Of a stretch of DNA of 64,000 nt, positions 44,612-53,386 are shown piece by piece. The DNA is from Thiobacillus denitrificans (GTDB taxonomy: Bacteria > Pseudomonadota > Gammaproteobacteria > Burkholderiales > Thiobacillaceae). Both the position numbers and the translations under genes were made by a program. How positions within the stretch are numbered: the first letter of the stretch is position 1; each line of letters begins with the position of its first letter. The notes below the pieces were generated by a model. That model was not told the origin of the DNA. It ran no database searches and worked only from the letters and a program-made list of their open reading frames with translations. The stretch lies in assembly GCA_002343685.1 (NCBI GenBank), contig DDRS01000009.1:62001-126000 (forward strand). The letters are read 5' to 3'.

Positions 44612-45475
44612 ATGCTCAATATCGATCTGCATTGCCATTCCAACGTGTCAGACGGCGTATTGCCGCCCGCCGAAGTCGTTGCGCGCGCGGCCGCAAACGG
44701 CGTGCACGCGCTCGCACTGACCGATCACGACGACGTGGCAGGGCTTGCTGCTGCGCAGGCGGCGGCCGAGGGCACCGAGCTGGCGCTGATCCCGGGCGTC
44801 GAGATCTCGGTGACCTGGAACGGACAGACCGTTCACATCGTCGGCCTGCGCATCGATCCGGTTCATCCGGAACTGGCGGCCGGCCTGCACAACATCCGCA
44901 TGGGCCGTATCGAGCGTGCGCAACGCATGGGGGACGACCTGGCTCGCTCCGGTATCGTCGGTGCGTATGAAGGCGCCTACGACTTTGCCGCCAACAAGCA
45001 AATGGTCGGTCGCACGCATTTCGCCCGCTGGCTGGTGGCGCAGGGTCATGTGCCCGACATGCGCAGTGCCTTCCGGCGCTTCCTGACGCGCGGCAATCCC
45101 GGCTACGTCGAGCACCAGTGGACCACGCTGGAAAATGCCGTCGGCTGGATTCGCGCCAGCGGCGGCATGGCCGTGATCGCGCACCCGGGGCGCTACGCTT
45201 TCAATGCGCGCGAACTGCACCTGCTGCTGGATGCCTTCCGCGCGCTGGGCGGCGAAGGCATCGAGGTCATCACCGGCAGCCACCATCCATCCGAATACGG
45301 CAAGTTTGCCGACCTGGCCCGTGCATTCGGCCTCAAGGCTTCGCGCGGGGCGGATTTTCATGCGCCGGGCGAGGGCATCGATATCGGCCGGCTGCCCGCG
45401 CTGCCGCACTACTGCCAGCCGGTCTGGCAAGGCTGGCCGGAGCTTGAAACGCATTTTTCCCTTTCCCCGACCTGA
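44612..45475 (+). CDS. PHP-domain phosphoesterase, RNase AM/TrpH (YciV) type
   Basis: 287 aa. DLHCHSNVSDG, LTDHDDV and the IPGVEIS glutamate, HPGRY and GADFHAP are PHP metal ligands. Members hydrolyse 3',5'-bisphosphonucleotides or trim RNA 5' ends. It is followed by yciO, repeating the E. coli trpH-yciO order and strengthening the call. 107 bp divergent from yciB. Confidence 0.92.
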   Translation: MLNIDLHCHSNVSDGVLPPAEVVARAAANGVHALALTDHDDVAGLAAAQAAAEGTELALIPGVEISVTWNGQTVHIVGLRIDPVHPELAAGLHNIRMGRIERAQRMGDDLARSGIVGAYEGAYDFAANKQMVGRTHFARWLVAQGHVPDMRSAFRRFLTRGNPGYVEHQWTTLENAVGWIRASGGMAVIAHPGRYAFNARELHLLLDAFRALGGEGIEVITGSHHPSEYGKFADLARAFGLKASRGADFHAPGEGIDIGRLPALPHYCQPVWQGWPELETHFSLSPT

Positions 45476-45481
45476 CGATTT

Positions 45482-46105
45482 ATGGCGCAATTTTTTAATA
45501 TCCACGCAGAAAACCCGCAACCCCGCCTGATCCAGCAGGCGGTCGACATCCTCAAGCGCGGGGGCGTGATCGTCTATCCCACCGATTCCTGCTACGCATT
45601 GGGCTGCCATATCGGCGACAAGGAGGCGGCGATGCGGCTGCTGTCGGTGCGCGGACTCGATACCGGACACGACCTCACGCTGATCTGCCGCGACCTGTCC
45701 GAACTCGGACGCTACGCCCAGGTCGGCAACACCCAGTTCCGTTTCCTGAAGGCACATACCCCGGGCGCCTATACCTTCATCCTGCGCGGTACCCGTGAAG
45801 TGCCGAAGCGTCTGCTGCACAAGAAGCATGACACCATCGGCTTGCGGGTTCCCGCGCATCCCATCGTGCAGGCGCTGCTGGCCGAACTCGGCGAGCCCAT
45901 CCTGTCGTCCACGCTGCTGCTGTATGGAGAAGACGTGCCGTTGACCGAACCCTGGGAAATCCGCGAACGCCTGGAACACCTCGTCGATCTGGTCATCGAT
46001 GGCGGTGCCTGCGGCCTGACCCCGACCACCGTCGTCGATCTCACGACCGACACGCCGTCCGTGCTGCGTTTCGGCAAGGGCGATACGTCGGACTTCGAGG
46101 CCTGA
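45482..46105 (+). CDS. yciO: YciO (Sua5/YrdC family)
   Basis: 207 aa. GGVIVYPTDSCYALGC, and later GLRVPAHPIVQALLAELGEPILSST. Related to TsaC, but the KxR...SxN active set is replaced (RGLDTGHDLTLIC), as in YciO, which does not replace TsaC efficiently. Role uncertain. Six nt after the PHP gene. Confidence 0.9.
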   Translation: MAQFFNIHAENPQPRLIQQAVDILKRGGVIVYPTDSCYALGCHIGDKEAAMRLLSVRGLDTGHDLTLICRDLSELGRYAQVGNTQFRFLKAHTPGAYTFILRGTREVPKRLLHKKHDTIGLRVPAHPIVQALLAELGEPILSSTLLLYGEDVPLTEPWEIRERLEHLVDLVIDGGACGLTPTTVVDLTTDTPSVLRFGKGDTSDFEA

Positions 46106-46106
46106 G

Positions 46107-46841
46107 ATGGATATCGCGCTAATAGTTCAAGAAGTAATCCAGAAAATCACCATATTCGCGCTTCCGGTGATCTTTGCGATCACCCTGCATGAAGCGGCAC
46201 ATGGCTACGTGGCGCGCTTTTTCGGCGACATGACCGCAGCCGCGACAGGGCGGATCACCGCCAATCCGCTCAAGCACATCGACCCGGTAGGAACGATCCT
46301 GGTGCCGCTGGTGATTCTGCTGACCAGCAAACTTCTGGGCGGCGGGATGATCCTGTTCGGCTGGGCCAAGCCGGTACCGGTCAACTTTGGCCGCCTGCGG
46401 CGCCCCAAGCAGGACATGCTGTGGGTGGCCGCCGCCGGTCCCGGCATGAACTTTGTCATGGCCGTGTTCTGGGCGCTGATGATCCAGCTTGCGATTACGC
46501 TACATAGTGGATTCTTCAGCAAGCCGATGGCATACATGGGCGCGGCAGGCGTATTCATCAACGTCATCCTGATGGCGCTGAATCTCATTCCGCTGCCGCC
46601 GCTCGACGGCGGCCGCATCGCCGTCAGCCTGCTGCCGATGAAGCAGGCCATGCAGTTCGCCCGGCTGGAGCCGTATGGCCTGTTCATCCTGCTCGGCCTG
46701 ATGTTCATTCCAATCGGTGGTACAAGCATCCTCGGTTTCATCCTGTGGCCGCTCATCAGCGTGTTCATCGGCCTGACCGCACTGGTCACCGGCCTGGACT
46801 CCACCCAGCTGGTCGGCTTGATCCAGCTCGTACTGTCCTGA
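46107..46841 (+). CDS. Site-2 protease-family zinc metalloprotease (M50)
   Basis: 244 aa, six hydrophobic segments. HEAAHGYVARFFGD gives HExxH with metal ligands and NLIPLPPLDGGRI gives the third (Asp). Lacks the PDZ domain of RseP, so it belongs to the compact group of unknown substrates. One nt after yciO and upstream of trpS, a common order in betaproteobacteria. Confidence 0.92.
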   Translation: MDIALIVQEVIQKITIFALPVIFAITLHEAAHGYVARFFGDMTAAATGRITANPLKHIDPVGTILVPLVILLTSKLLGGGMILFGWAKPVPVNFGRLRRPKQDMLWVAAAGPGMNFVMAVFWALMIQLAITLHSGFFSKPMAYMGAAGVFINVILMALNLIPLPPLDGGRIAVSLLPMKQAMQFARLEPYGLFILLGLMFIPIGGTSILGFILWPLISVFIGLTALVTGLDSTQLVGLIQLVLS

Positions 46842-46845
46842 CCCC

Positions 46846-46873
46846 CTCACCACTCACCACTCACCACTCACCC
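46846..46873. repeat. Four tandem copies of a 7-bp unit before trpS
   Basis: CTCACCA x3 then CTCACCC, filling most of the 35-bp spacer between the protease stop and the trpS start. No obvious ribosome-binding site remains for trpS, so the repeat sits where one would be expected. Confidence 0.8.
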
Positions 46874-46876
46874 AAC

Positions 46877-48082
46877 ATGTATTCCGATCGCGTTCTCTCC
46901 GGCATGCGCCCCACCGGGCGCCTGCATCTTGGCCACTATCACGGCGTCCTGAAAAACTGGCTGCGCCTGCAGAACGAATACCAGTGCCTGTTCTTCGTTG
47001 CCGACTGGCACGCGCTGACCACGCACTACGACACCCCCCAGGGGATCGACGAGAACGTCCGCGACATGGTGGTGGACTGGCTTGCGGCAGGCGTCGATCC
47101 GGCGCAGGCGACCCTGTTCGTGCAGTCGCGCGTGATCGAGCATGCCGAACTGCATCTGCTGCTGTCGATGATGACGCCGCTCGGCTGGCTGGAGCGCGTG
47201 CCGACCTACAAGGACCAGCAGGAAAAGCTGGCCAACAAGGACCTCTCGACCTACGGCTTCCTCGGTTATCCGTTGCTGATGAGCGCCGACATCCTGATCT
47301 ATCGCGCCAACCGCGTGCCGGTCGGCGAGGACCAGATCCCGCATATCGAGTTCACCCGCGAACTGGCTCGCCGGTTCAACCACATGTATGGACGCGAGCC
47401 GGGGTTCGAGGACAAGGCGCGCGCCGCGGTCAAGAAGCTCGGCTCGAAGAAGGCTCGGCTCTATGAGGAATGCCGCACCGCCTATCAGGAAAAGGGTGAC
47501 GACGAGGCGCTGGAATCGGCCAAGGCGCTGCTGAACGACGCGCAGAACCTGTCGATGAACGATCGCGAACGCCTGTTCGGCTATCTCGAAGGCTCCGGCA
47601 AGATGATCCTCGTCGAGCCCGAGGCCCTGCTGACCGAGGCCTCGAAAATGCCGGGGCTGGACGGGCAGAAGATGTCCAAGTCCTATGGCAATACGATTGC
47701 CTTGCGCGAGGATCCCGAGACGGTTACCAAGAAGATCCGCACGATGCCGACCGACCCTGCGCGCGTCCGCCGTACCGACCCCGGCAATCCGGCCAACTGT
47801 CCGGTGTGGCAGTTCCATCTGGTGTATTCCGACGACGCGACCCGGCAATGGGCCACGGCGGGCTGCACCAGCGCCGGAATCGGCTGCCTCGAATGCAAGC
47901 AGCCGGTCATCGACGCCGTGCTGGCCGAGCTCGCGCCGATCCGCGAGCGTGCGGTGTATTACGAAGACAATCCCGACCAGGTGCGCAACATCCTCGCCGA
48001 CGGCTGCGAGAAGGCGCAGGAGTTGGCGCGCGACACCATGCGCGACGTGCGGGAATCGATGGGACTGACGTTCGGTTATTGA
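46877..48082 (+). CDS. trpS: Tryptophanyl-tRNA synthetase
   Basis: 401 aa. RLHLGHYHG is the HIGH motif and GQKMSKS the KMSKS loop. The usual bacterial enzyme is about 330-350 aa. Extra length lies before KMSKS (about 175-260), a charged helical stretch with FEDKARAAVKKLGSKK and DDEALESAKALL, the form found in many betaproteobacteria. Confidence 0.96.
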   Translation: MYSDRVLSGMRPTGRLHLGHYHGVLKNWLRLQNEYQCLFFVADWHALTTHYDTPQGIDENVRDMVVDWLAAGVDPAQATLFVQSRVIEHAELHLLLSMMTPLGWLERVPTYKDQQEKLANKDLSTYGFLGYPLLMSADILIYRANRVPVGEDQIPHIEFTRELARRFNHMYGREPGFEDKARAAVKKLGSKKARLYEECRTAYQEKGDDEALESAKALLNDAQNLSMNDRERLFGYLEGSGKMILVEPEALLTEASKMPGLDGQKMSKSYGNTIALREDPETVTKKIRTMPTDPARVRRTDPGNPANCPVWQFHLVYSDDATRQWATAGCTSAGIGCLECKQPVIDAVLAELAPIRERAVYYEDNPDQVRNILADGCEKAQELARDTMRDVRESMGLTFGY

Positions 48083-48295
48083 GCGTTGGCCAGGCAAGCA
48101 GCCGGAACGAAAGACGAGCCCAAACCGGATAGGCCTTTGTCTGAGCCAGCGCTCGATCGCCTGCAATGCGATGCCCCGTGCGCAGACTGTGCAGGGAAAT
48201 TGGCCTATAAATATGAATGAAGGTGAAGGCGTTTATCGTGGGCTGGCTTGAATCACGCTGGCCTTGAGCATCGGCATTTAATGGAGGAATAGGCA

Positions 48296-48631
48296 ATGAG
48301 CACGCAAAACGTATCTGGCGAATCGGATGTTCCCGACGTAACGAAAGAGCAGCTTATTGCTGATTTCAAGACGGTCGTATCGGATGCCGAGGCTTTGATC
48401 AAGGCGACGGCCAACCAGGGCGGCGAGGCACTGGCTTCGGTGCGCGCCAAGGCCGAAGCGTCGCTTGCCAAGGCGAAAGCACAGATGGCCGACGCCGAAG
48501 CTGCGCTGCTGGTGCGGGCCAAGGCGGCTGCCAAGGCGACGGATGCCTACGTTCACGAGAATCCGTGGAAAGCGATCGGCATTTCCGCCAGTATCGCGCT
48601 GCTTGTCGGTTTCATCATGGGGCGCCGCTAG
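48296..48631 (+). CDS. DUF883/ElaB-YqjD-like membrane-anchored protein
   Basis: 111 aa. A long amphipathic Ala/Lys helix (about 20-85) ends in VHENPWKAIGISASIALLVGFIMGRR, the C-terminal tail anchor of YqjD/ElaB. The E. coli proteins bind stationary-phase ribosomes at the membrane. First of a yqjD-E-K-like trio. The 213-bp stretch before it (48083-48295) shows no gene. Confidence 0.9.
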   Translation: MSTQNVSGESDVPDVTKEQLIADFKTVVSDAEALIKATANQGGEALASVRAKAEASLAKAKAQMADAEAALLVRAKAAAKATDAYVHENPWKAIGISASIALLVGFIMGRR

Positions 48632-48640
48632 CGACATCTC

Positions 48641-49033
48641 ATGAGTGACCCCAAACCAGGTGGAAGCGGGGGGGTGTTCGATTCCCTGAAGGGGCTCGCC
48701 GCAAGTCTCATCGCTATCGTGCACACCCGGCTCGACCTGCTGTCGACGGAACTGGAAGAAGAGCGGGCGCGGCTGGCCTCAGTGCTGGTGATGCTGTTTG
48801 TGGCGCTGTTCTGTATCGGTATCGGTGTGGTGCTGCTCGTTTTCCTGATCGTGGTCGCCTTCTGGGAGAGCCATCGCCTTCTGGCACTGGCGGGACTGAC
48901 GGCATTTTTCCTGGTGGGCGGTGCGACGGCGATTGGTTTCGCCCGGCACCGACTCAGAACTAAACCGAAGCTGTTCGCCGCAAGCCTGGCCGAGTTATCG
49001 AAGGACCGAGAGCACTTGGTGCAACGATCATGA
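48641..49033 (+). CDS. YqjE-like phage-holin-superfamily membrane protein
   Basis: 130 aa. An amphipathic N-terminus (SLIAIVHTRLDLLSTELEEERAR) and two transmembrane helices (about 47-68 and 78-97). DUF1469-type; function unknown, always next to DUF883 genes. Overlaps the next gene by 4 nt. Confidence 0.88.
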   Translation: MSDPKPGGSGGVFDSLKGLAASLIAIVHTRLDLLSTELEEERARLASVLVMLFVALFCIGIGVVLLVFLIVVAFWESHRLLALAGLTAFFLVGGATAIGFARHRLRTKPKLFAASLAELSKDREHLVQRS

Positions 49034-49308
49034 GCAATACTTCGAACCGTCTGGCCGAACGCCGTGAGAACCTGGTGGCGCAGGCTGCAGCGCAACGGCG
49101 CGCATTGGCGCAAACCGTTGCACCCTGGCATGCACCGTTGGCATTGGCGGATCAGGGCCTGGCGGCACTTCGCACCGTCAGACGGCATCCGGTCCTGTTG
49201 CTAGGCGCTGCACTTGTGTTCGCACGCCTGCGGCGGGGACGCGCGGGCATATGGCCCCGGTACCTGTGGGCAGGATGGCAGATCGGGCGTCGGATATTCA
49301 GGGACTGA
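49030..49308 (+). CDS. YqjK-like small protein
   Basis: 92 aa, very basic. RLAERRENLVAQAAAQRRALAQ at the N-terminus matches YqjK, and a hydrophobic segment (VLLLGAALVFARL) precedes an Arg-rich end. It completes the yqjDEK-like set. Confidence 0.8.
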   Translation: MSNTSNRLAERRENLVAQAAAQRRALAQTVAPWHAPLALADQGLAALRTVRRHPVLLLGAALVFARLRRGRAGIWPRYLWAGWQIGRRIFRD

Positions 49309-49330
49309 ACAATTCAACAGGAGAATGGAA

Positions 49331-49990
49331 ATGCGCTACCTGCTTATTGTGTTGTCAATGCTGTTTGTCCCATTAACGACGGTGCGTGCGGACGTCAGCG
49401 TCGGCGTCGGCATCAGCGTGCCCGGCGTCAGCATCGGGATCAACATGCCGGCCTATCCGCGGCTCGTTCGGGTGCCAGGCTATCCGGTCTACTACGATCC
49501 GCGCGTGGATTTGAATTTCTTCTTCTACGACGGACTGTACTGGGTATTTATTGGGGACAACTGGTATGTGAGCAGCTGGTATAACGGGCCGTGGGATTTG
49601 GTGGATTACTATGACGTGCCGCTGTATATCCTGCGTATCCCGGTGCGCTACTACCGTCGTCCGCCGCCCTATTTCCATGGCTGGCGTGCCGACGCGCCGC
49701 CGCGCTGGGGCGAGCACTGGGGCCGCGAGTGGGAACAGCGTCGAGGGGGGTGGGACCAATGGGACCGCCGTTCCTCCCCCCGCCCCGCACCGTTGCCGTC
49801 CTATCAGCGGAATTATTCGGGAGATCGCTACCCGCGCGAGCAGGAACGTCAGCATACGATTCGTTCCGAACGCTACCGTTACCAGCCGCGCGAGCCCGTG
49901 ACACAGCAGCATTATCAAATGCAGCGCGGCCCATCCGGGCAACAAGGGCAGGGGAAGAGAAACGAAGGGCGCGGTCCGGATCACCGGTGA
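49331..49990 (+). CDS. Exported Tyr/Trp-rich protein with Arg/Gln/Pro-rich tail, unknown function
   Basis: 219 aa from the ATG at 49331 (AGGAG seven bases before; the ATG at 49325 is too close). Signal peptide about 1-20, cleaved near VRA-DV. Next VSVGVGISVPGVSIGI, then an aromatic-rich core (about 45-120: VYYDPRVDLNFFFYDGLYWVF, NWYVSSWYNGPW), then a basic disordered tail. Similar proteins of unknown role often follow yqjDE in betaproteobacteria. A cell-surface or envelope-stress part is possible. Confidence 0.8.
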   Translation: MRYLLIVLSMLFVPLTTVRADVSVGVGISVPGVSIGINMPAYPRLVRVPGYPVYYDPRVDLNFFFYDGLYWVFIGDNWYVSSWYNGPWDLVDYYDVPLYILRIPVRYYRRPPPYFHGWRADAPPRWGEHWGREWEQRRGGWDQWDRRSSPRPAPLPSYQRNYSGDRYPREQERQHTIRSERYRYQPREPVTQQHYQMQRGPSGQQGQGKRNEGRGPDHR

Positions 49991-50032
49991 TCCGAACGAA
50001 CGATCGATAAAGAGTAGATGGAAGGTGTTGGC

Positions 50033-50344
50033 GTGCTGGTGACGTTTACGTGCAAAGCCTATGCGGACATTACCATGTTCGGTGATGTCGCATTAGGCAT
50101 GTTGAGAATGATGGGACACAGCGAAACGGTTCCCGGCGCGATTCTGGCCGAGGATGTGCCTGCGGCGCTGGATCGTTTGAAGCGCGCGGTCGAAACGGCC
50201 AAGGCGGCCGCGCCGCACGATGCATCGGAGAGCAGGGGTGACGACACGGATGAGCCGCCTGTCAGCCTGGCGCACCGGGCCTTGCCCCTGATCGAACTGC
50301 TCACCGCCGCCGCGCAGCAAAAGGTCGATGTGATGTGGAAATGA
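50033..50344 (+). CDS. DUF1840 family protein
   Basis: 103 aa from GTG at 50033, preferred because GGAAGG lies seven bases before it and the family begins at LVTFTCKAYADITMFGDVA. An ATG at 50018 would add five residues. Typical of betaproteobacteria; function unknown. AEDVPAALDRLKRAV is the conserved helix. Confidence 0.88.
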   Translation: MLVTFTCKAYADITMFGDVALGMLRMMGHSETVPGAILAEDVPAALDRLKRAVETAKAAAPHDASESRGDDTDEPPVSLAHRALPLIELLTAAAQQKVDVMWK

Positions 50345-50375
50345 AGCGAACGCGCTATCCGTAAGCTTGATCCGA

Positions 50376-50801
50376 TCAATGCTCGGTTCCAGGTTTCAAG
50401 CCACGTAGTTTCTTGGTCTCGCCCCGCCGCTGCTTGCTGTCCAGACGCCGTTTTTTTGACGCCAGTGTGGGACGGGTCGGACGGCGCGGCGTTTCCACTT
50501 CGCAGGCTTCGCGAATCAGTGCGAGCAGCCGTTCCAGCGCATCGTCACGGTTGCGCCGCTGGCTCCGATAACGCTCGGCTTCGAGGATCAGGATCCCCTC
50601 CTGGGTGAGGCGGCGGCCCGCGAGGGCCATCAGGCGGACGCGAACCGGCTCGGGCAGCGAGGGAGAATGGGCGACGTCGAAGCGCAGTTGCACGGCGGTC
50701 GACACCTTGTTGACGTTTTGCCCGCCGGGGCCCGAGGCGCGCACGAAGTCTTCCTGGATTTCACGCTCGTCGAGCTCGATCTGGGCGTTGACCCGGATCA
50801 T
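50376..50801 (-). CDS. arfB: Ribosome-rescue peptidyl-tRNA hydrolase ArfB
   Basis: 141 aa. GGQ motif in RASGPGGQNVNKVST and a basic C-terminal tail (KKRRLDSKQRRGETKK) that enters the empty mRNA channel of stalled ribosomes. Shorter than RF1/RF2, as expected. Same strand as murI. Confidence 0.94.
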   Translation of the reverse strand: MIRVNAQIELDEREIQEDFVRASGPGGQNVNKVSTAVQLRFDVAHSPSLPEPVRVRLMALAGRRLTQEGILILEAERYRSQRRNRDDALERLLALIREACEVETPRRPTRPTLASKKRRLDSKQRRGETKKLRGLKPGTEH

Positions 50802-50817
50802 GGCCGTCGTGTTTCAA

Positions 50818-51615
50818 TCACCACTTCACCACGTGCACGTTGTTGAGCGTGCGGCCCAAGAAGCGTTCGCCGATGGTCTGGAAGCGCAGCGGCACGTCGG
50901 TGACGTAGAAATCGTAGCGCGGCTGGGCGTGGCTGGGGTTGGCGAGATGCTTCTCTGCCAGGACGGCCGCGACCTGTTCAGCCATGGCTTCGGCGGAATC
51001 GACCAGTGCGACCTCGTCGCCGACCACCTGGCGCAGCAGCGGCTTCAGCAGCGGGTAATGCGTGCAGCCGAGAACCAGGGTGTCGATGTGCTCGGCCAGA
51101 AGAGGCTTCAGGTAGTCCTGTGCCGCCAATCGCGTGACTTCGTGGTCGAGCCAGCCTTCCTCCACCAGCGGCACGAACAGCGCGCAGGCCTGCGAATGGA
51201 TGCGCGAGTCGGGCGCGTAGTCGTGGATGGCGCGCGCATAGGCGTTGCTGTTGATGGTGGTGGGGGTGCCGATGACGCCGATCTTCCTGCCGCCGCGCGC
51301 CGACACCGCACCGGCGTCGATGACGTCGAGCACCGGCACCGGCGACAGGTCCTTGACCACCTGAGCCGCCACCGCAGCCATGGTGTTGCAGGCGATGACC
51401 AGCAGCTTGACGTCCTTTTCCAGCAGGAACTGCGCGATCTGGGTGGTGAAGTGGGCAATGGTCTCGACCGACTTCACGCCGTAGGGCACGCGCGCGGTGT
51501 CGCCGAAGTAGACGATATTCTCGTAGGGCAGGCGCTCCATCAGGGCGCGCACCACGGTCAGGCCGCCGATGCCGGAATCGAATACGCCAATGGGGGAATG
51601 TGCATTCGTGGACAT
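50818..51615 (-). CDS. murI: Glutamate racemase
   Basis: 265 aa from the ATG at 51615. Makes D-glutamate for peptidoglycan. FDSGIGGLTV, ACNTM with the first catalytic Cys and LGCTHYPLL with the second. Extended frames upstream run into the cation-transporter spacer and are not conserved. Confidence 0.95.
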   Translation of the reverse strand: MSTNAHSPIGVFDSGIGGLTVVRALMERLPYENIVYFGDTARVPYGVKSVETIAHFTTQIAQFLLEKDVKLLVIACNTMAAVAAQVVKDLSPVPVLDVIDAGAVSARGGRKIGVIGTPTTINSNAYARAIHDYAPDSRIHSQACALFVPLVEEGWLDHEVTRLAAQDYLKPLLAEHIDTLVLGCTHYPLLKPLLRQVVGDEVALVDSAEAMAEQVAAVLAEKHLANPSHAQPRYDFYVTDVPLRFQTIGERFLGRTLNNVHVVKW

Positions 51616-51683
51616 GGGTGGCAGCATGACGGGATGAAAACACACGCATTCTACCTTCAGGGCCGCCTGTGGCGGCATCCGGC

Positions 51684-52298
51684 ATGAGCGGCTGCGCTTG
51701 CGATTCGGCGGGCGACGCGCCGCCGCCCGATCCAGGCTACCGGCGTGCGCTGTGGATTGCACTGGTGCTGAACGCGCTGATGTTCGGCGTCGAAATCGTT
51801 GCCAGCCTGGTGGCACAGTCGGTGTCGCTACTGGCTGACGCGGTCGATTTCCTCGGCGACGCGGGCAACTACGGCGTGGCGCTGTTCGTCCTCGGCCTGG
51901 CGCCGGTGTGGCGTTCGCGTACCGCGCTGTGGAAAGGATGGCTGATGGTCGGCTACGGTGTGTTCGTGCTCGGCAAGTCGGCCTGGCAGTGGTCGGCGGG
52001 CGTGGTGCCGGAACCGTTCATCATGGGTTGGGTGAGCCTGTTGGCGCTGGCGATCAACGTCGGTGTCGCCGCGCTGCTGTATGCGTATCGCCAGGGCGAC
52101 GCGCAGGCGCGCTCGGTGTGGCTGTGTTCGCGCAACGACGCGCTGGGCAACCTGGCGGTGATGGGAGCGGCAGCTGGGGTGTGGGTGACCGCACATGGTT
52201 GGCCGGATATCGCGGTGGCGCTGGTGCTGGCGGGGTTGGCGTTGAGTTCGGGCGCGTCGGTTATCCGGCATGCGCAGCGCGAGTTGCGCGTGAATTAA
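51684..52298 (+). CDS. Small cation-diffusion-facilitator-like transporter
   Basis: 204 aa, six transmembrane helices and no cytoplasmic C-terminal domain. SLLADAVDFLGDAGNYG matches the TM2 metal site of CDF proteins. In TM5 the usual HxxxD reads CSRND, with the His position changed to Cys, so metal choice may differ. It starts with a Cys-rich MSGCACDS. Divergent from murI. Confidence 0.8.
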   Translation: MSGCACDSAGDAPPPDPGYRRALWIALVLNALMFGVEIVASLVAQSVSLLADAVDFLGDAGNYGVALFVLGLAPVWRSRTALWKGWLMVGYGVFVLGKSAWQWSAGVVPEPFIMGWVSLLALAINVGVAALLYAYRQGDAQARSVWLCSRNDALGNLAVMGAAAGVWVTAHGWPDIAVALVLAGLALSSGASVIRHAQRELRVN

Positions 52299-52327
52299 AA
52301 CAGCGTCAAGCAGGAATTACAGGCGGT

Positions 52328-53386
52328 CTAAACTATTTCCTGGCGCGCCAGGGCCCACGCGACATGCTCGCGCACCAGTTCGGACGGGTGTGCGAGTTGT
52401 GCAGCAAGCGCAGCTTTGATTTCAGGCGAAGCGGGCGCGTTGCCCAGCGCGACGGCGATATTGCGCAGCCAGCGTTCATGCCCGATGCGGCGGATAGCCG
52501 AGCCGGCCAGACGGTCGTTGAAGTCCATCTCGCTCCAGGTGAACAGTTCGACCAGCCGCGCGCTGTCGAGCCCGTTCCTGACGCCGAAGTCAGGCAGCGC
52601 GGCGGTCTGCGCAAAGCGGTTCCACGGGCATACCAGTTGGCAGTCGTCGCAGCCATAGATGCGGTTGCCGATGAGCGGACGCAGCTCGGGAGGAATGCTG
52701 CCTTTCAGCTCGATGGTGAGATAGGAAATGCAGCGCCGTGCGTCGAGCGAATAGGGCGCGACGATGGCCTGCGTGGGGCAGATGTCGATGCAGGCCTGGC
52801 AGGTGCCACAGTGCTCGGCTTCCGGCACATCCACCGGCAGCGGCAGGTCGGTATAGATCTCGCCGAGGAAGAACCACGAGCCGTGCTGCCGGTTCAGCAA
52901 CAGGGTGTGCTTGCCGCGCCAGCCGAGGCCGGATTTCGTGGCGAGTTCGACTTCCATCACCGGCGCGCTGTCGGTGAAGACCCGGAAATGATGGTCGCCG
53001 ATTTCTACGCTGATCTTTTCGGCCAGGCTTTGCAGCCGGTTGCGCAACACCTTGTGGTAGTCGCGGCCCAGCGCATAGCGGGAGATGTAGGCGGCGGCGG
53101 CATCATCCAGCACCGCATGCGGATCGAGGGCGTCGGGCGGAAAATAATCCAGCCGCGCGCTGATGATGCGCACGGTGCCGGGTACCAGTTCGGCCGGGCG
53201 GCTGCGCTTCGTGCCGTGCGCCGCCATATAATCCATCTCGCCATGAAAGCCCCGATCCAGCCATGCCTGCAAGCCTGCCTCCGCGGCGCTCAGCTCGCCG
53301 TCCGCAATGCCCACCGCGGCAAAGCCGAGCTCGCGCCCCCATTGCTTGATTTGCTGCGCCAGTCGAGTTAAATCCTGCTCATGCAT
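52328..53386 (-). CDS. queG: Epoxyqueuosine reductase
   Basis: 352 aa. Last step of queuosine synthesis in tRNA; cobalamin and iron-sulfur dependent. Two [4Fe-4S] motifs, CGTCQACIDICP and CDDCQLVCP, and a C-terminal HEAT-like repeat (HPSELVREHVAWAL). Its ATG (53386-53384) directly abuts the tsaE ATG (53381-53383) in ATGCAT. Confidence 0.94.
   Translation of the reverse strand: MHEQDLTRLAQQIKQWGRELGFAAVGIADGELSAAEAGLQAWLDRGFHGEMDYMAAHGTKRSRPAELVPGTVRIISARLDYFPPDALDPHAVLDDAAAAYISRYALGRDYHKVLRNRLQSLAEKISVEIGDHHFRVFTDSAPVMEVELATKSGLGWRGKHTLLLNRQHGSWFFLGEIYTDLPLPVDVPEAEHCGTCQACIDICPTQAIVAPYSLDARRCISYLTIELKGSIPPELRPLIGNRIYGCDDCQLVCPWNRFAQTAALPDFGVRNGLDSARLVELFTWSEMDFNDRLAGSAIRRIGHERWLRNIAVALGNAPASPEIKAALAAQLAHPSELVREHVAWALARQEIV

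Noticed and set aside
46846..46873. Possible short CRISPR-like repeat array
   Set aside because: Head-to-tail heptamers without spacers and no cas genes; a simple tandem repeat.
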